Positions 17,735-27,472 of a stretch of DNA of 64,000 bases are shown here, in pieces (positions within the stretch are counted from its first letter, which is position 1; each line of letters starts with the position of its first letter). The notes beneath the pieces were generated by a model. That model saw only the letters and a list, made by a program, of their open reading frames with translations, was not told where the DNA came from and ran no database searches. The DNA is from Nostoc sp. CHAB 5844. Its GTDB lineage: Bacteria; Cyanobacteriota; Cyanobacteriia; Cyanobacteriales; Nostocaceae. Location: contig NZ_JAIVFW010000024.1 in NCBI RefSeq assembly GCF_020829595.1, positions 32,955 to 96,954 on the forward strand, in the 5' to 3' direction. The position numbers were made by a program, and so were the translations under genes.

Positions 17735-18877
17735 ATGACCATTATCAAATCGTTGCAAAAACGCAATCTTTATCGTTTTGATCCTATTGCATATTTATTA
17801 CTGGAAAAATTTAAGCTTTCTCCCTTGGGATTTGGGCTATTAGGCATTGCAATAGGTAGTGGAATTTATTTAATTACTGCTTGGGTAAGCAATACATTGT
17901 GGTTGCCACTTGGGCAGAAGGGACTGCTTCAAGATGTATTTCCCTGGATATGGGTACTGTTAATTAATCCCGTTGTTCTGGGCTATTATTTATGGAGTTT
18001 TCAGGGTATAGATTCTGTAATTCAGGAACTTGAAGAATCTGATGTATTAGAAATTGACGAATCAGAAATACAAGCAATAAATCAGATTACTTTCAATGCT
18101 TATAAACCTAAATGGCGTAAGTTTTTAGCGTTTATTAGTGCTGTGATTTTTAGTAGTTTTGTCTTTGTGACTCGGTTTGGATTAAAAAATAGTTGGACTA
18201 GTTCACATCCTCTACCAATTTTAATAGTTACAATTACTACCTTGATATTAGTTTATATAGGTAGTATGTTAATTCTCAACCTTGTTAGTAATATATGGAT
18301 ACTTCATAGCATTTTAAGAAGAGAATTAGAAAGAAAAGAGTTTAACATTAATCCTCTACACCCTGATCGTTGTGGTGGACTCCGTTCTCTGAGTGATTAT
18401 GCGCTAAAAACTGCTTATTTAGCAGGTGTTTTAGGTATTATGGTTGGCTTTATTGAGTATCAGTTCATCACGCGAGGTACTGGACAAAATTATTGGTTTG
18501 TTCACTTAATTATTCCCCTAGATGTTTTATTGTCTATAATATGTTTTTTTGGCCCTTTATTGGCGGCTCACAGAGGCATGAAAAAAGCAAAAGAAGAGCT
18601 TTTACACGAAATTGCGCGGCAGTTTCAAGTTGATTACTCCAAAATTCATGCCAGCCTGACTGGTGATGCAGAAACTCTGAAACAGGGTACAGAAAAAATT
18701 AAGAACCTACGAGCTTTCTACTCTTTAACTGACAAATTTCCAGTTTGGCCTTTTGATGTTCAAACTTTTCGTCAGTTTTTGCTAACTGTTTCTACACCTC
18801 TGCTTCCTCTTTTAATTGGTATAGTTCAGAAATTGATACCGATACTGCTCAAGAAATGGGGCATTAATTTTAGTTAG
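17735..18877 (+). CDS. Integral membrane protein of unknown function (380 aa)
   Basis: I do not recognise this family. Hydrophobic segments suggest about six membrane helices: near residues 32-50, 68-90, 128-146, 155-185, 225-245 and 262-280. A hydrophobic stretch also lies near the C-terminus (345-370). A conserved-looking LHPDRCGGLRSLSDYALK segment (about residues 206-223) sits between helices. It stands alone between Uma2 and a convergent acyltransferase, with no operon partner to suggest a role. Confidence 0.75.
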   Translation: MTIIKSLQKRNLYRFDPIAYLLLEKFKLSPLGFGLLGIAIGSGIYLITAWVSNTLWLPLGQKGLLQDVFPWIWVLLINPVVLGYYLWSFQGIDSVIQELEESDVLEIDESEIQAINQITFNAYKPKWRKFLAFISAVIFSSFVFVTRFGLKNSWTSSHPLPILIVTITTLILVYIGSMLILNLVSNIWILHSILRRELERKEFNINPLHPDRCGGLRSLSDYALKTAYLAGVLGIMVGFIEYQFITRGTGQNYWFVHLIIPLDVLLSIICFFGPLLAAHRGMKKAKEELLHEIARQFQVDYSKIHASLTGDAETLKQGTEKIKNLRAFYSLTDKFPVWPFDVQTFRQFLLTVSTPLLPLLIGIVQKLIPILLKKWGINFS

Positions 18878-18900
18878 AAACTTATTTGTGGGACAGTAAA

Positions 18901-19749
18901 TTAAGATTTTTCACTAAGTAAGACTAGCTGATCTAACTGATACTGCATCTTACTTACAACCAAGTTGTAGCATTCATCGACATAACTGCGATCGCTGGCG
19001 GCTTCTCTGCCGTAGCGTTCAAATACAATCGGTGGACAAACTTGTGTGTGGATAGATACAGGGAACGGAATATTAGGAAGTGGGCCAATAGATAATCCCC
19101 AAGGCCAACCCAAATAAATTGGAAACACCACCGGATCAATATTAAATAGCCAAGGCATTCCCCATTCATGGAGTTGGTGGACAATTTTGTAAATGTCAGC
19201 CAATACAATTAAGGTATCGTGCGCCCCCACAGAAATCACAGGCACTATCGGCACATTTTCCCGCAGCGCTAACTTGATAAATGCGTGCCGTCCAGCAAAA
19301 TAAATCTTATTTCTTAAATAATGGGGTCGAAACACATCTTCGGCTCCACCAGGATAAACCAGCACACTCGCACCAGAACGCAAAGCAGAGTATGCCATTT
19401 TGGGATGAGCCATGATAGCTCCCATTTTGGCAGCCAGTTGTGCCAGTGGTGGACTAACCTCCCAAACTGTGGGATGCATCAAACCATATACTGGTTGTTC
19501 TACACCAAAGCGATGAAACCAGTCATACATCAGCATCAGCATATCGGGAGCCGAAAGTCCACCATTATGAGAACCAACAAACAAAACTTTTTGCTGAGGT
19601 GAAACATGATGCCAACCGCTAGTTTGCACTCGAAAATAGTAACGATATAAAAAGCCCAATAGAGGCATCATGGATTTGATAAAGTTTGGATCTCGCTCAT
19701 CCAAAGACCAACCGAGTTTTTTTGCCAATTTGTGTTGCTTTTGTAACAT
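18901..19749 (-). CDS. Lysophospholipid acyltransferase family protein
   Basis: This 282-aa protein is of the PlsC-like acyltransferase superfamily. The motif FVGSHNGGLSAPDM provides the His and Asp of the acyltransferase site, and VLVYPGGAEDVFRP and NVPIVPVISVGAHDT match later blocks. It resembles the Slr2103/plant PES-type acyltransferases, which form diacylglycerol, triacylglycerol or plastoquinol esters, more than the core PlsC of phospholipid synthesis. The substrate cannot be told from the sequence. It is convergent with the membrane protein at 17735-18877. Confidence 0.8.
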   Translation of the reverse strand: MLQKQHKLAKKLGWSLDERDPNFIKSMMPLLGFLYRYYFRVQTSGWHHVSPQQKVLFVGSHNGGLSAPDMLMLMYDWFHRFGVEQPVYGLMHPTVWEVSPPLAQLAAKMGAIMAHPKMAYSALRSGASVLVYPGGAEDVFRPHYLRNKIYFAGRHAFIKLALRENVPIVPVISVGAHDTLIVLADIYKIVHQLHEWGMPWLFNIDPVVFPIYLGWPWGLSIGPLPNIPFPVSIHTQVCPPIVFERYGREAASDRSYVDECYNLVVSKMQYQLDQLVLLSEKS

Positions 19750-19885
19750 TCAGGAATCTTAACAGTATTTATAAAAGTCTGGCTAAACTCTGTTAATAGA
19801 CTTTTTTGTGGTTATAAAACAAACATACCTAAATATGGGGCGTTTTTGGCTCATCCTTAATTGCAGAAAATTTCTGATTGAAGAA

Positions 19886-20091
19886 GAATTCAGAAGTCAG
19901 AATTCAGGAGTCAGAACAAGAAAGTGGGGTAAAAGACCATAGAAACAATTGAAGACCACTAAATCTTCGATTCAGTGAGGTGTTTCACCGTTTATTCATC
20001 TATCAATCGTAACTCAGATAAATTCTGTAGACGCGAAGCGGCTTCCCGTAGGGTATTCTGGGTCTTGAGTCCTGAATTCTGTTTTGATAAA
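19886..20091. repeat. MITE-like element, copy 2
   Basis: It begins GAATTCAGAAGTCAG and ends CCTGAATTCTGTTTTGATAA. Internally it shares the GAAGACCACTAAATCTTC palindrome with copy 3 and also holds a GAAGCGGCTTCCCG hairpin. It fills most of the 408-base gap between the acyltransferase and ddl; I see nothing else there apart from the ddl leader. Confidence 0.75.
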
Positions 20092-20157
20092 GGAAAATAT
20101 AGCAACTTCAGCAGGTTGTGATACGCTATCTGCGATAGGAATGTAGAGGAACCGAAA

Positions 20158-21258
20158 ATGACTAAGGTAAGGGTGGGATTGTTATTTGGCGGACGTTCTG
20201 GAGAACATGAAGTGTCGATTAGTTCGGCAAGGGCGATCGCTAAAGCCTTAAGTGCAGAGCAAAATACTAGTAAGTACCAAATCCTGCCTTTCTACATTCA
20301 AAAAGATGGACGTTGGTTAGCCGGAGACGCACCCCAAAAAGTATTAGGTTCTGGTAAGCCATTACTTGAATCTGAAAACTCTGCAAACCCAGAGCAAAAT
20401 CAACTCACCAATTCCCAAACCCAAACGCTGGAACGTTGGCAGTCTCCTTCCCAAGTTGCAGAAGTGGATGTTTGGTTTCCCATTCTCCACGGCCCCAACG
20501 GGGAAGACGGCACAATTCAAGGTTTACTGACATTGATGCAAGTTCCCTTTGTCGGTTCTGGGGTGTTAGGTTCGGCATTGGGGATGGATAAGATTGCGAT
20601 GAAAATGGCATTCGAGCAAGCAGGACTGCCCCAGGTTAAATATAAAGCGTTAACCAGAGCGCAAATTTGGTCAAATCCTTGTGTATTTCCTAAACTGTGC
20701 GATGAGATAGAAACAACATTGGGCTATCCTTGTTTTGTCAAACCTGCTAACTTGGGTTCATCGGTAGGTATTGCCAAAGTGCGATCGCGCTCAGAATTAG
20801 AAACTGCACTCGACCAAGCCGCTAGTTACGACCGTCGCATCATTGTTGAGGCGGGAGTGGTCGCCAGAGAAGTAGAATGTGCCGTATTGGGTAACGACCA
20901 ACCCCAAGCCTCGGTAGTTGGTGAAATCACCTTTGACAGCGATTTTTATGATTACGAAACTAAATATACAGAAGGTAGAGCAGATTTATTAATTCCAGCA
21001 CCACTTCCAGATCATATCAGCCATAAAATTCAAGATATGGCGTTACGAGCCTTTGCAGCAGTTGATGCCGCAGGATTAGCCAGAGTAGATTTCTTTTATG
21101 TAGAAGCAACAGGGGAAATATTAATTAACGAAATCAATACCTTACCTGGCTTTACTGCTACGAGTATGTATCCTCAACTCTGGTCACATAGCGGCGTATA
21201 TTTTCCCGAATTAGTGGATAGATTGATACAACTAGCTTTAGAAAGACATTCTGGTTAG
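20158..21258 (+). CDS. ddl: D-alanine--D-alanine ligase
   Basis: It joins two D-alanines for peptidoglycan precursors using ATP. The 366-aa protein shows the Ddl N-terminus ([27 protein letters not shown]), [15 protein letters not shown] and [16 protein letters not shown]-grasp blocks are [26 protein letters not shown] and the metal-binding end [16 protein letters not shown] ([18 protein letters not shown]). The extended loop around residues 75-100 is usual in cyanobacteria. It is not obviously in an operon. Confidence 0.96.
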   Translation: MTKVRVGLLFGGRSGEHEVSISSARAIAKALSAEQNTSKYQILPFYIQKDGRWLAGDAPQKVLGSGKPLLESENSANPEQNQLTNSQTQTLERWQSPSQVAEVDVWFPILHGPNGEDGTIQGLLTLMQVPFVGSGVLGSALGMDKIAMKMAFEQAGLPQVKYKALTRAQIWSNPCVFPKLCDEIETTLGYPCFVKPANLGSSVGIAKVRSRSELETALDQAASYDRRIIVEAGVVAREVECAVLGNDQPQASVVGEITFDSDFYDYETKYTEGRADLLIPAPLPDHISHKIQDMALRAFAAVDAAGLARVDFFYVEATGEILINEINTLPGFTATSMYPQLWSHSGVYFPELVDRLIQLALERHSG

Positions 21259-21287
21259 AGAAGCGATTAATCGCGTCTGTACAAGAG

Positions 21288-21480
21288 AGTGCTGAGGAGC
21301 CAGTGCGTTGGGGAGACAGCGCTGTGGGCGGCTTTGTCACGCCACTTGCTACAACGGGGAGGCAGCCGTGTGGGCGGGTTTCCCGACTTGAACGGACTGC
21401 CGTGGGAACCCCCGCAACGCAGTGGCTCGACTTGAAGCGACTGTCGTCGGGTTAAGAGCGTTGTAGCAACTGGCGTTGCT
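21288..21480. repeat. Composite palindromic repeat cluster after ddl
   Basis: A 29-base block starting AGTGCTGAGGAGCCAG is repeated exactly at 31106-31134. A second unit (TTGCTACAACGGGG ... CCCCCGCAACGC) is the same family as the 99-bp insert in the intron RT gene. The GC-rich palindromes contrast with the AT-rich surroundings. The rest of the gap to 21682 holds no gene. Confidence 0.8.
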
Positions 21481-21688
21481 GAGTAGAAGATTCTATTCCT
21501 TCTGCCTCCTGCTTCCTGCCTTTTACTAGAAATTTGCCAAAAGTATTGATTTTTGAAGAAAAGATGAGATTTAGTTACTAATGATTTAGACAAGAGTCTC
21601 TTTATGCCAAAATCTGGCTATGGATACTTGATAACTTACTCCTTAGGTACAATCATGGGACAGAAGGGGTACAAATCTAAAAGTGATC

Positions 21689-22297
21689 ATGGAAAATAGT
21701 CAGAATTTCAACCATGAGCCAACCCAACTGATAGAACCCAATCTAGAACCGAAAAATCCTAAATTGGGTTCAAAAGGTCGCTCACACATTCTTATTTCTC
21801 TACTGGCGCAGCATCCTCTGGTGTTGTTAAGTGGAATTTTTACAATATTTCTAGGCACAACGGCTGTAGCATTTTACAGCATTAGTCATGTTGGCGGTGT
21901 GAAACAGGCAGAACCAGAGCTAATACCAGTAATAGTCGAAGAGCCAATTACAACTGAACGTAGCAATCCTACACCTTTATGGATGGTAATGGCGATCGCT
22001 CTTAGTTGTGGCAGTGGTTGCTACCTAATTTTTCGGTTGCTTAACAGTTCAAACCAGCCTCACAACATCCCCAAACGTGTTCGCAACCGTCAAAAAGCTT
22101 TAAAATCAATTCCGCAAACATCCGAAAATTTGCCAGGGTTTGTACCTTTGCAACCACTGTCAGTTAAAAGCAAATCTTGGCTCGAAGTTCTACCGCCAGC
22201 ACAGCAATACCGCTTAGGTAAAGGCAAAGAATCACTAGCAGACTTAATGGATATTCGCAAAGACAATTCTTTGTCAGCGCTTTTACAAAAGTATTAA
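21689..22297 (+). CDS. Hypothetical membrane protein (202-204 aa)
   Basis: I do not recognise a named family. Two hydrophobic helices lie at about residues 47-70 (LVLLSGIFTIFLGTTAVAFYSI) and 99-120 (PLWMVMAIALSCGSGCYLIF). The polar N-terminus is Pro/Asn-rich, and a basic stretch (PKRVRNRQKALK) follows the second helix. The C-terminal VLPPAQQYRLGKGKESLADLMDIRKDNSLSALL looks like a conserved tail. The start may be GTG 21683 or ATG 21689. There is no operon partner. Confidence 0.65.
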   Translation: MENSQNFNHEPTQLIEPNLEPKNPKLGSKGRSHILISLLAQHPLVLLSGIFTIFLGTTAVAFYSISHVGGVKQAEPELIPVIVEEPITTERSNPTPLWMVMAIALSCGSGCYLIFRLLNSSNQPHNIPKRVRNRQKALKSIPQTSENLPGFVPLQPLSVKSKSWLEVLPPAQQYRLGKGKESLADLMDIRKDNSLSALLQKY

Positions 22298-22364
22298 TGT
22301 TGCCGTAAGACAAAAGCCTTTGAAATACAACTTTTGACTATAGGGGTACAGCACAGTGGGCTTC

Positions 22365-22396
22365 AGATCCCCGACTTCTTTGAGAAGTCGGGGATC
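22365..22396. repeat. Dispersed palindrome AGATCCCCGACTTC, copy 2
   Basis: It has the same 14-bp stem as at 16488-16520 with a 4-base loop. The flank TTCACGAGTGATTTAGGA is roughly the reverse complement of the flank of copy 1, so the repeat unit is about 60 bp and sits inverted here. Confidence 0.8.
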
Positions 22397-22826
22397 TTGT
22401 AGTTCACGAGTGATTTAGGATTCTATATCAAAACTGGTTAGCATTAAAAAATTAGTTGATTCAGCCTTCAAATCATTTTTAGAGCTTTTGCCAATACTGT
22501 TTAGCAATAATCTTAAAAACTTGCCAAAATGGCAACCCAACTCAAACTAGCTGAGTTAAATTTATGAAAGATAAACGACTTCAAGGGTTTTATTATCAGG
22601 CTCTACCTATAAAATCAAATACCGAAATAATAGTTTATTGGAACATAGATTTAATCTCGAATTTTAGATAATTTTTTGGAAAAAATTGTACTAATAAATT
22701 AGGCTTTACATTTGCTGCAACAGGAAAATTCAATCTGTATAAATGTTGCCATTTTTGCACAGCTTAGCCCCCTAAATAAAAGGGCAACGTTTGTACATAT
22801 TCCTGGACGCTACAGCGGCAAATGTT

Positions 22827-22873
22827 GAGTGGGAGAAATAGGCGAATGGTATGCCTACTCCCACTCTTTTTTT
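22827..22873 (+). terminator. Strong orphan terminator in a gene-free stretch
   Basis: GAGTGGGAG pairs with CTCCCACTC, with an inner TAGGC/GCCTA stem, followed by seven T. No protein gene lies within 530 bases upstream on this strand, so it may end a small non-coding RNA transcribed from about 22600-22800. The rest of 22298-22989 is AT-rich and holds no gene I can see. Confidence 0.75.
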
Positions 22874-22896
22874 ATCAAAATAGAATTCAGGAGTCA
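22871..22896. repeat. MITE-like element, isolated end
   Basis: TTTATCAAAATAGAATTCAG followed by GAGTCA is the left terminus of the element family seen at 15578, 19886 and 24640. No matching right end is found, so this is a remnant. Confidence 0.7.
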
Positions 22897-22989
22897 AACA
22901 ATTTTAGATTTTAAGATAAATCTGGAGATTTATAAGTTTCAAAGCTAGATATAGAGGCATTCTGAATCCTGCTATAAGTTAGGCAAAAA

Positions 22990-24312
22990 TTAAGATAAAA
23001 TGACCATCTTAACGTTGCCTTTTGGACTAATAGCGAAGCCAAGTGAGGAGGGAGTGACGGGTTTTTGCTCTGCCAATGCCAATTTGTGCCGAGCCATAAT
23101 TGTCCCTAGCACAATCTGCATCTCATAGAGGGCAAATGCAGCACCAAGGCAACGCCGTGTGCCGCCACCGAACGGCAAATACTCATAGGGGCTATACTGC
23201 TGCTCAAGAAATCGCTCTGGTCGGAAAGTCTGGGGTTCAGGGTAGATTTTAGGGTCGAAGTGAGTGACACCTATAGCCGTGCCGATTCCTATACCAGCTG
23301 GCAGTTCATAACCACAAAAAGCCCAAGGCTGCTTCAGAAGACGGATGGCGAAGGGTACTGGTGGACACATCCGCAGCGTCTCCTGGCACACAGCTTTCAA
23401 ATAGGGTAGCCGCGTCAGCGCTTCAGGATCTGGTAGGCTTCCGAGCGGCATTAGTTCAGCCCGCAGTTTGTCTTGAATTGCAGGCGCACGGTGAATCCAG
23501 TAGCAAGCCCATGCCAACGCTGAAGCTGTGGTTTCGTAGCCAGCCAGTAGCATGGTCTTGATCTCATCGCGGATCTGCTCGTCAGTCATCGGCTGGCCGT
23601 CTTCATCGCGTGCGGCAAGGAGCATACTCAAAATATCGTCCCGCTCAGAAAAACCCTCAGTGCGGCGTATAGTGATCTCACGCTCAAGAAGATCGTTGAA
23701 GGTCTTCAGCACCAATTGAAAATGGCTCCAAGGGCCGAAGCCACCAAACTCTTGGCGTAATAACGGAAAAAAGATGATTGGAGGAATGAAAGCCTTAAGA
23801 AAAGCAACGATGACCTGCCGCAAGCGTGCGACTTGCGTAGGCTTGCGGCTACCGAAGACGACCTGAATAATTACTTCCAATGAGATAGCCTGACTCGTCT
23901 GCTGTACAATCAGAACCTGATTCGGTTGCCAACGACCAGTGTGTTCGACAGTAATAGCTTGGATGGTATGGCCATAAGTACGAAGCCGTGTTCCATGAAA
24001 CATCGGCATTATCAGCTTGCGTTCGCGGTTGTGCTGAGTACCACTGATTACCAGCAGCGAATTCTCGCCCACTGCAACACCAACGTTCGAGCCTGTTATA
24101 GTATCGAACAAGTTTGGATTGGCATTGAAAATTTGTTGTATTCCCTCTGGCTGACCAGTAAATACGGTCTTGATGTCAGTGATTGTGGTAGTGAAGGGCT
24201 CGCCGTAGCGTGTAGCGCACTGCTGAAAAAAATGAAAAGTCTTGGTGGCAAGCAGAAGTGTCTGCCACGGCGTTGGGCGTGGGCCTGGCGGCAAAACATA
24301 AGTGCTGTGCAT
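22990..24312 (-). CDS. Cytochrome P450 (CYP110-like)
   Basis: This is a haem monooxygenase of 440 aa. The I-helix oxygen-activation motif AGYETTA, the K-helix ExxR (ETLR), PERF (FRPERF) and the haem-binding loop FGGGTRRCLG with Cys388 as thiolate ligand are all intact. The soluble N-terminus PPGPRPTPW and overall pattern fit CYP110, a family restricted to filamentous nitrogen-fixing cyanobacteria and linked to fatty acid or terpene oxidation. The substrate is unknown, and no terpene synthase lies next to it here. Confidence 0.93.
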   Translation of the reverse strand: MHSTYVLPPGPRPTPWQTLLLATKTFHFFQQCATRYGEPFTTTITDIKTVFTGQPEGIQQIFNANPNLFDTITGSNVGVAVGENSLLVISGTQHNRERKLIMPMFHGTRLRTYGHTIQAITVEHTGRWQPNQVLIVQQTSQAISLEVIIQVVFGSRKPTQVARLRQVIVAFLKAFIPPIIFFPLLRQEFGGFGPWSHFQLVLKTFNDLLEREITIRRTEGFSERDDILSMLLAARDEDGQPMTDEQIRDEIKTMLLAGYETTASALAWACYWIHRAPAIQDKLRAELMPLGSLPDPEALTRLPYLKAVCQETLRMCPPVPFAIRLLKQPWAFCGYELPAGIGIGTAIGVTHFDPKIYPEPQTFRPERFLEQQYSPYEYLPFGGGTRRCLGAAFALYEMQIVLGTIMARHKLALAEQKPVTPSSLGFAISPKGNVKMVILS

Positions 24313-24639
24313 CGTGACTAACCTCTTTTAAACTTGTGTCACTTTATTGAATATGTGGTCTCTTGAGTAGCTCTACAAAATGGTTTGGGCAAATTGCTAC
24401 TATATAGTTCAAACACATTTCATCTAATAGACAGTGAGCCAGAATTTTTGTAGGTCATACACTTGGTAAAAGCAGCATTAGTCACTTTATCTGCAAGTTA
24501 ATTTTTATCTTGCACTCCTCTGCTTTATTGCAATTAAATTTTTACTTGCCGAAAATAGCATACAGCATCTTAAATTCGGCAGCGATGAAAAAATTGTTGA
24601 TCCGCTTGATGTATCTTTAGATTTTTTTGTTCAGTCATT

Positions 24640-24825
24640 GAGTCAGAATTCAGGAGTCAGAATCAATGAGTGGCGGGTTTGAATGGCGGGTTTGAATCCC
24701 CCACTAATTGAAGACCACTAAATCTTCGATTTAGTGGGGGTGTTAAACCCGTTTATTCATCCGCCAGTCACACAGAATTCAAAACAGAATTCTGGCTCCT
24801 GACTCCTGAATTCTGTTTTGATAAA
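24640..24825. repeat. MITE-like element, copy 3
   Basis: GAGTCAGAATTCAGGAGTCAG begins it and GACTCCTGAATTCTGTTTTG ends it. The interior has GAAGACCACTAAATCTTC and a GTTTAAACCC-type stem shared with copies 1 and 2. It occupies part of the 660-base gap upstream of the P450; the remainder is AT-rich and shows no gene. Confidence 0.78.
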
Positions 24826-24973
24826 TGTTGAAACACTTCACTAAATTAAAGATTTAATGGTTTTTAATTGGCGAATTTTGCTCTAGGAGTTCCCTAGAGC
24901 AGCGCTTGGCTAAACTTTTACAGAGAGTGGAGAGTTTAAATTCTGCACTAATTAATTTTGACTGCTGAATTTT

Positions 24974-26155
24974 TCAAGGAGTAGATAATCGCTGCCAAGT
25001 TAATTGTTTGGTTGTTTTATCCCAATGCCAGCGTAATAAATTAGCACTTTGACCAGGGGAAATAACAGGTAAATTAATGGCATTTCTGGGTGCGTTGGTA
25101 GCTAAAGCGATCGCTCTTTCTACGTCACAAATTCCCCACTTCACTAAGTTCTGTACTCCCTCCAGTAAAGATAAAGTCGTGCCTGATAATGTGCCATCTC
25201 GCAATCGGGCTGTACCGTTTTTGACTTCTATTTGTCTGCTGTCCCAAGGATAGACACCATCAGGCAGCCCTAGCGGTGCTAAGGCATCACTGACAAGGAA
25301 AAGTTCTTGAGTTGCCCGCAGCAGAATTTTCAGCATTGTTGGCGCAACGTGTTGTCCATCGGCAATAAAACCACACATCACATTTGGATTGATAATTGCT
25401 GCCCCTAATAACCCAGGTTCACGGTGATGTAAAGGCGGCATGACATTGAAGGCATGCGTAACCATCGTTGCACCTAAATCAAAAGCTTGTTGAGCTTGGT
25501 CAGATGTTGCCTGAGAATGTCCTAAACTGACGGTGATACCCAAAGAACGCAAATATGGGATGACTTCGCCTGTCGAGTCTAATTCTGGTGCTAAAGTGAT
25601 GACTTTGACAACAGAGGCATAATCGCCCAACACCCGTTTAACTTCCTCAATTGTTGAGGGTAAGAGATATTCTGCCGGATGTGCGCCACGTTTTCCGTAA
25701 TTCAAAAATGGGCCTTCGAGATGTGCGCCTAAAATTTTTGCCCCTGTTGTTGAACTAGAAGCAAAATCAGCAATTATGGCAAGCGATCGCCCTAAATTTT
25801 CTACTGAAGTGGTCACTAATGTTGGTAAATAAGCATCAACCCCTAAATCCCACAAATATTGAGAAATTTTCGGCAGCATAGAAACATTTTCCGGGTTTAA
25901 TTCTGGAAAAGCCAAACCTAGCGCACCGTTAATCTGTAAATCAACGCCACCTAACGAAATCCAGTCACCAGCTACATCCCATACTTGTAAATCAGGTGGT
26001 GGAACTCGTTTAAATACCGTACCCATTGGCAAGATTTGCTCAATCACACCTTCTTGGTTAACTAAGAGCATCTGTAAATCTTGATAACCAGGTACACGCG
26101 CATTGATAATATCTACGTTTGAAGCGATGGAGTTTTGTCTTGCTTGAGTCATCAC
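24974..26155 (-). CDS. nagA: N-acetylglucosamine-6-phosphate deacetylase
   Basis: It deacetylates GlcNAc-6-phosphate in amino-sugar and cell-wall recycling. The 393-aa amidohydrolase shows DLQINGALGLAF near the N-terminus, the metal-ligand motif GAHLEGPFLNYGKRGAHP, ITVSLGHSQATSDQAQQAFDLGATMVTHAFNVMPPLHHREPG and FLVSDALAPLG with the catalytic Asp. It is transcribed divergently from purE with 95 bases between them. No nagB neighbours it, so it probably acts in recycling rather than in a dedicated GlcNAc operon. Confidence 0.92.
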   Translation of the reverse strand: MMTQARQNSIASNVDIINARVPGYQDLQMLLVNQEGVIEQILPMGTVFKRVPPPDLQVWDVAGDWISLGGVDLQINGALGLAFPELNPENVSMLPKISQYLWDLGVDAYLPTLVTTSVENLGRSLAIIADFASSSTTGAKILGAHLEGPFLNYGKRGAHPAEYLLPSTIEEVKRVLGDYASVVKVITLAPELDSTGEVIPYLRSLGITVSLGHSQATSDQAQQAFDLGATMVTHAFNVMPPLHHREPGLLGAAIINPNVMCGFIADGQHVAPTMLKILLRATQELFLVSDALAPLGLPDGVYPWDSRQIEVKNGTARLRDGTLSGTTLSLLEGVQNLVKWGICDVERAIALATNAPRNAINLPVISPGQSANLLRWHWDKTTKQLTWQRLSTP

Positions 26156-26250
26156 CTTGGACTGAAAGTAGCTAAGTCTAAGTCTGACACGATTGTAAAT
26201 CTAGCAATCAGCCTCTAAGCCAAAATCAAAGATTCAAAATCAAAAATTCT

Positions 26251-26769
26251 ATGTCTCCTCTTGTCGGTATTATCATGGGCAGCGATTCTGATTTGCCCAC
26301 TATGAAAGATGCGATCGCAGTTTGTGCCGAGTTTGGTGTAGAAACGGAAGTAGCAATTGTTTCTGCCCACCGTACCCCAGAACGTATGGTGCAATATGCT
26401 CAAACAGCCCATCAACGGGGTATTAAGGTGATTATCGCTGGTGCTGGCGGAGCAGCTCATCTCCCCGGAATGGTAGCCTCCCTCACACCCTTACCTGTAA
26501 TTGGCGTACCTGTTGCTACCCGGAATTTACAAGGTGTTGATTCTTTATATTCTATTGTTCAGATGCCAGCTGGTATCCCAGTTGCCACGGTCGCAATTGG
26601 TAACGCTAAAAATGCTGGGCTGTTAGCTGTGCAAATTCTTGCCACTCACCAACCAGAATTACTCGACAAAGTGCAGCAATATCGCCAATCTCTAGCGGAA
26701 TTAGTCATGGCAAAGCAAGCAAAACTAGAACAGCTAGGATATGAACAATATTTAAAAGAGGAATTTTAA
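26251..26769 (+). CDS. purE: 5-(carboxyamino)imidazole ribonucleotide mutase
   Basis: PurE converts N5-CAIR to CAIR in purine synthesis. The 172-aa protein has the class I signature: [25 protein letters not shown] with the catalytic His, and [28 protein letters not shown] short inverted repeat (GTGTAAAG/CTTTACAC) lies shortly after the stop. No other pur gene is near. Confidence 0.96.
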   Translation: MSPLVGIIMGSDSDLPTMKDAIAVCAEFGVETEVAIVSAHRTPERMVQYAQTAHQRGIKVIIAGAGGAAHLPGMVASLTPLPVIGVPVATRNLQGVDSLYSIVQMPAGIPVATVAIGNAKNAGLLAVQILATHQPELLDKVQQYRQSLAELVMAKQAKLEQLGYEQYLKEEF

Positions 26770-27472
26770 CCGCAGTGACTTAGGGGTTAGTGTAAAGTGA
26801 TTTTGGTGTTTCCCGGAATCTTTACACTCCTGTAGTGAAGTAATGATTGTTACTCAAAAAATCACGTAACAATCATTAATTTTTTTTATAAAAATTTAAT
26901 ATTATTTTTTAATATTCTTGATGAACAATGATAAATCCATTCTCTGTAAAGGATGTAGTTTATTGATATCGTCAATTTCCGAGTATTAGAAAAAACCACC
27001 TTTAAAAAACAGTATCTAAAGATACAGAATTGCCGTTTTGATAAATAGAAAATCAGTCAAATTTATTTATGAGTTCACCAATGTTTACAACAGGAATTAT
27101 TAAAATGCTTCCTGTCTGGTAACTCTTGATAAGTTGATAGCAGTAAAGCCGATGTGCCACTTCCTCCGTAATTTTTGGTCAGCATTGTATTGACAATTGC
27201 CAGCACTTAAGCACCTAATGCTGAGTATTTAAAGATTAAAGATTAGGTGAAGGAGACTTGACTGTTTCGGATAATACATAATAATTTCTTAAGGATAACA
27301 GTAAGAAAAGATTACAGGAGTGCAGTTCATTTTCTAAACTCCTATTTGGGTTATTTGGCTCTCTGGCGTGGAAACAAGTGGTTGAAAGAGCAAGATCAAA
27401 AACCACTGCATTTAACTTCAAGCGTTAGTTTTTTTTGCTCAAGATATTTTTCCTTTCGGGATAGTTTGGAGG
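26770..27472. other. Long AT-rich leader of amt; no gene seen
   Basis: About 700 bases very rich in A and T separate purE and the first ammonium transporter. I find no credible coding frame. A perfect NtcA-type palindrome lies at 27012-27025. The length suggests a regulated promoter with a long untranslated leader. Confidence 0.5.
27012..27025. promoter_or_regulatory. NtcA-binding site candidate upstream of amt
   Basis: GTATCTAAAGATAC fits the GTA-N8-TAC consensus of the nitrogen regulator NtcA and is nearly a full palindrome. It lies about 450 bases before the amt start. A TAGAAA-like -10 sits roughly 20 bases downstream, weaker than consensus. Confidence 0.55.
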
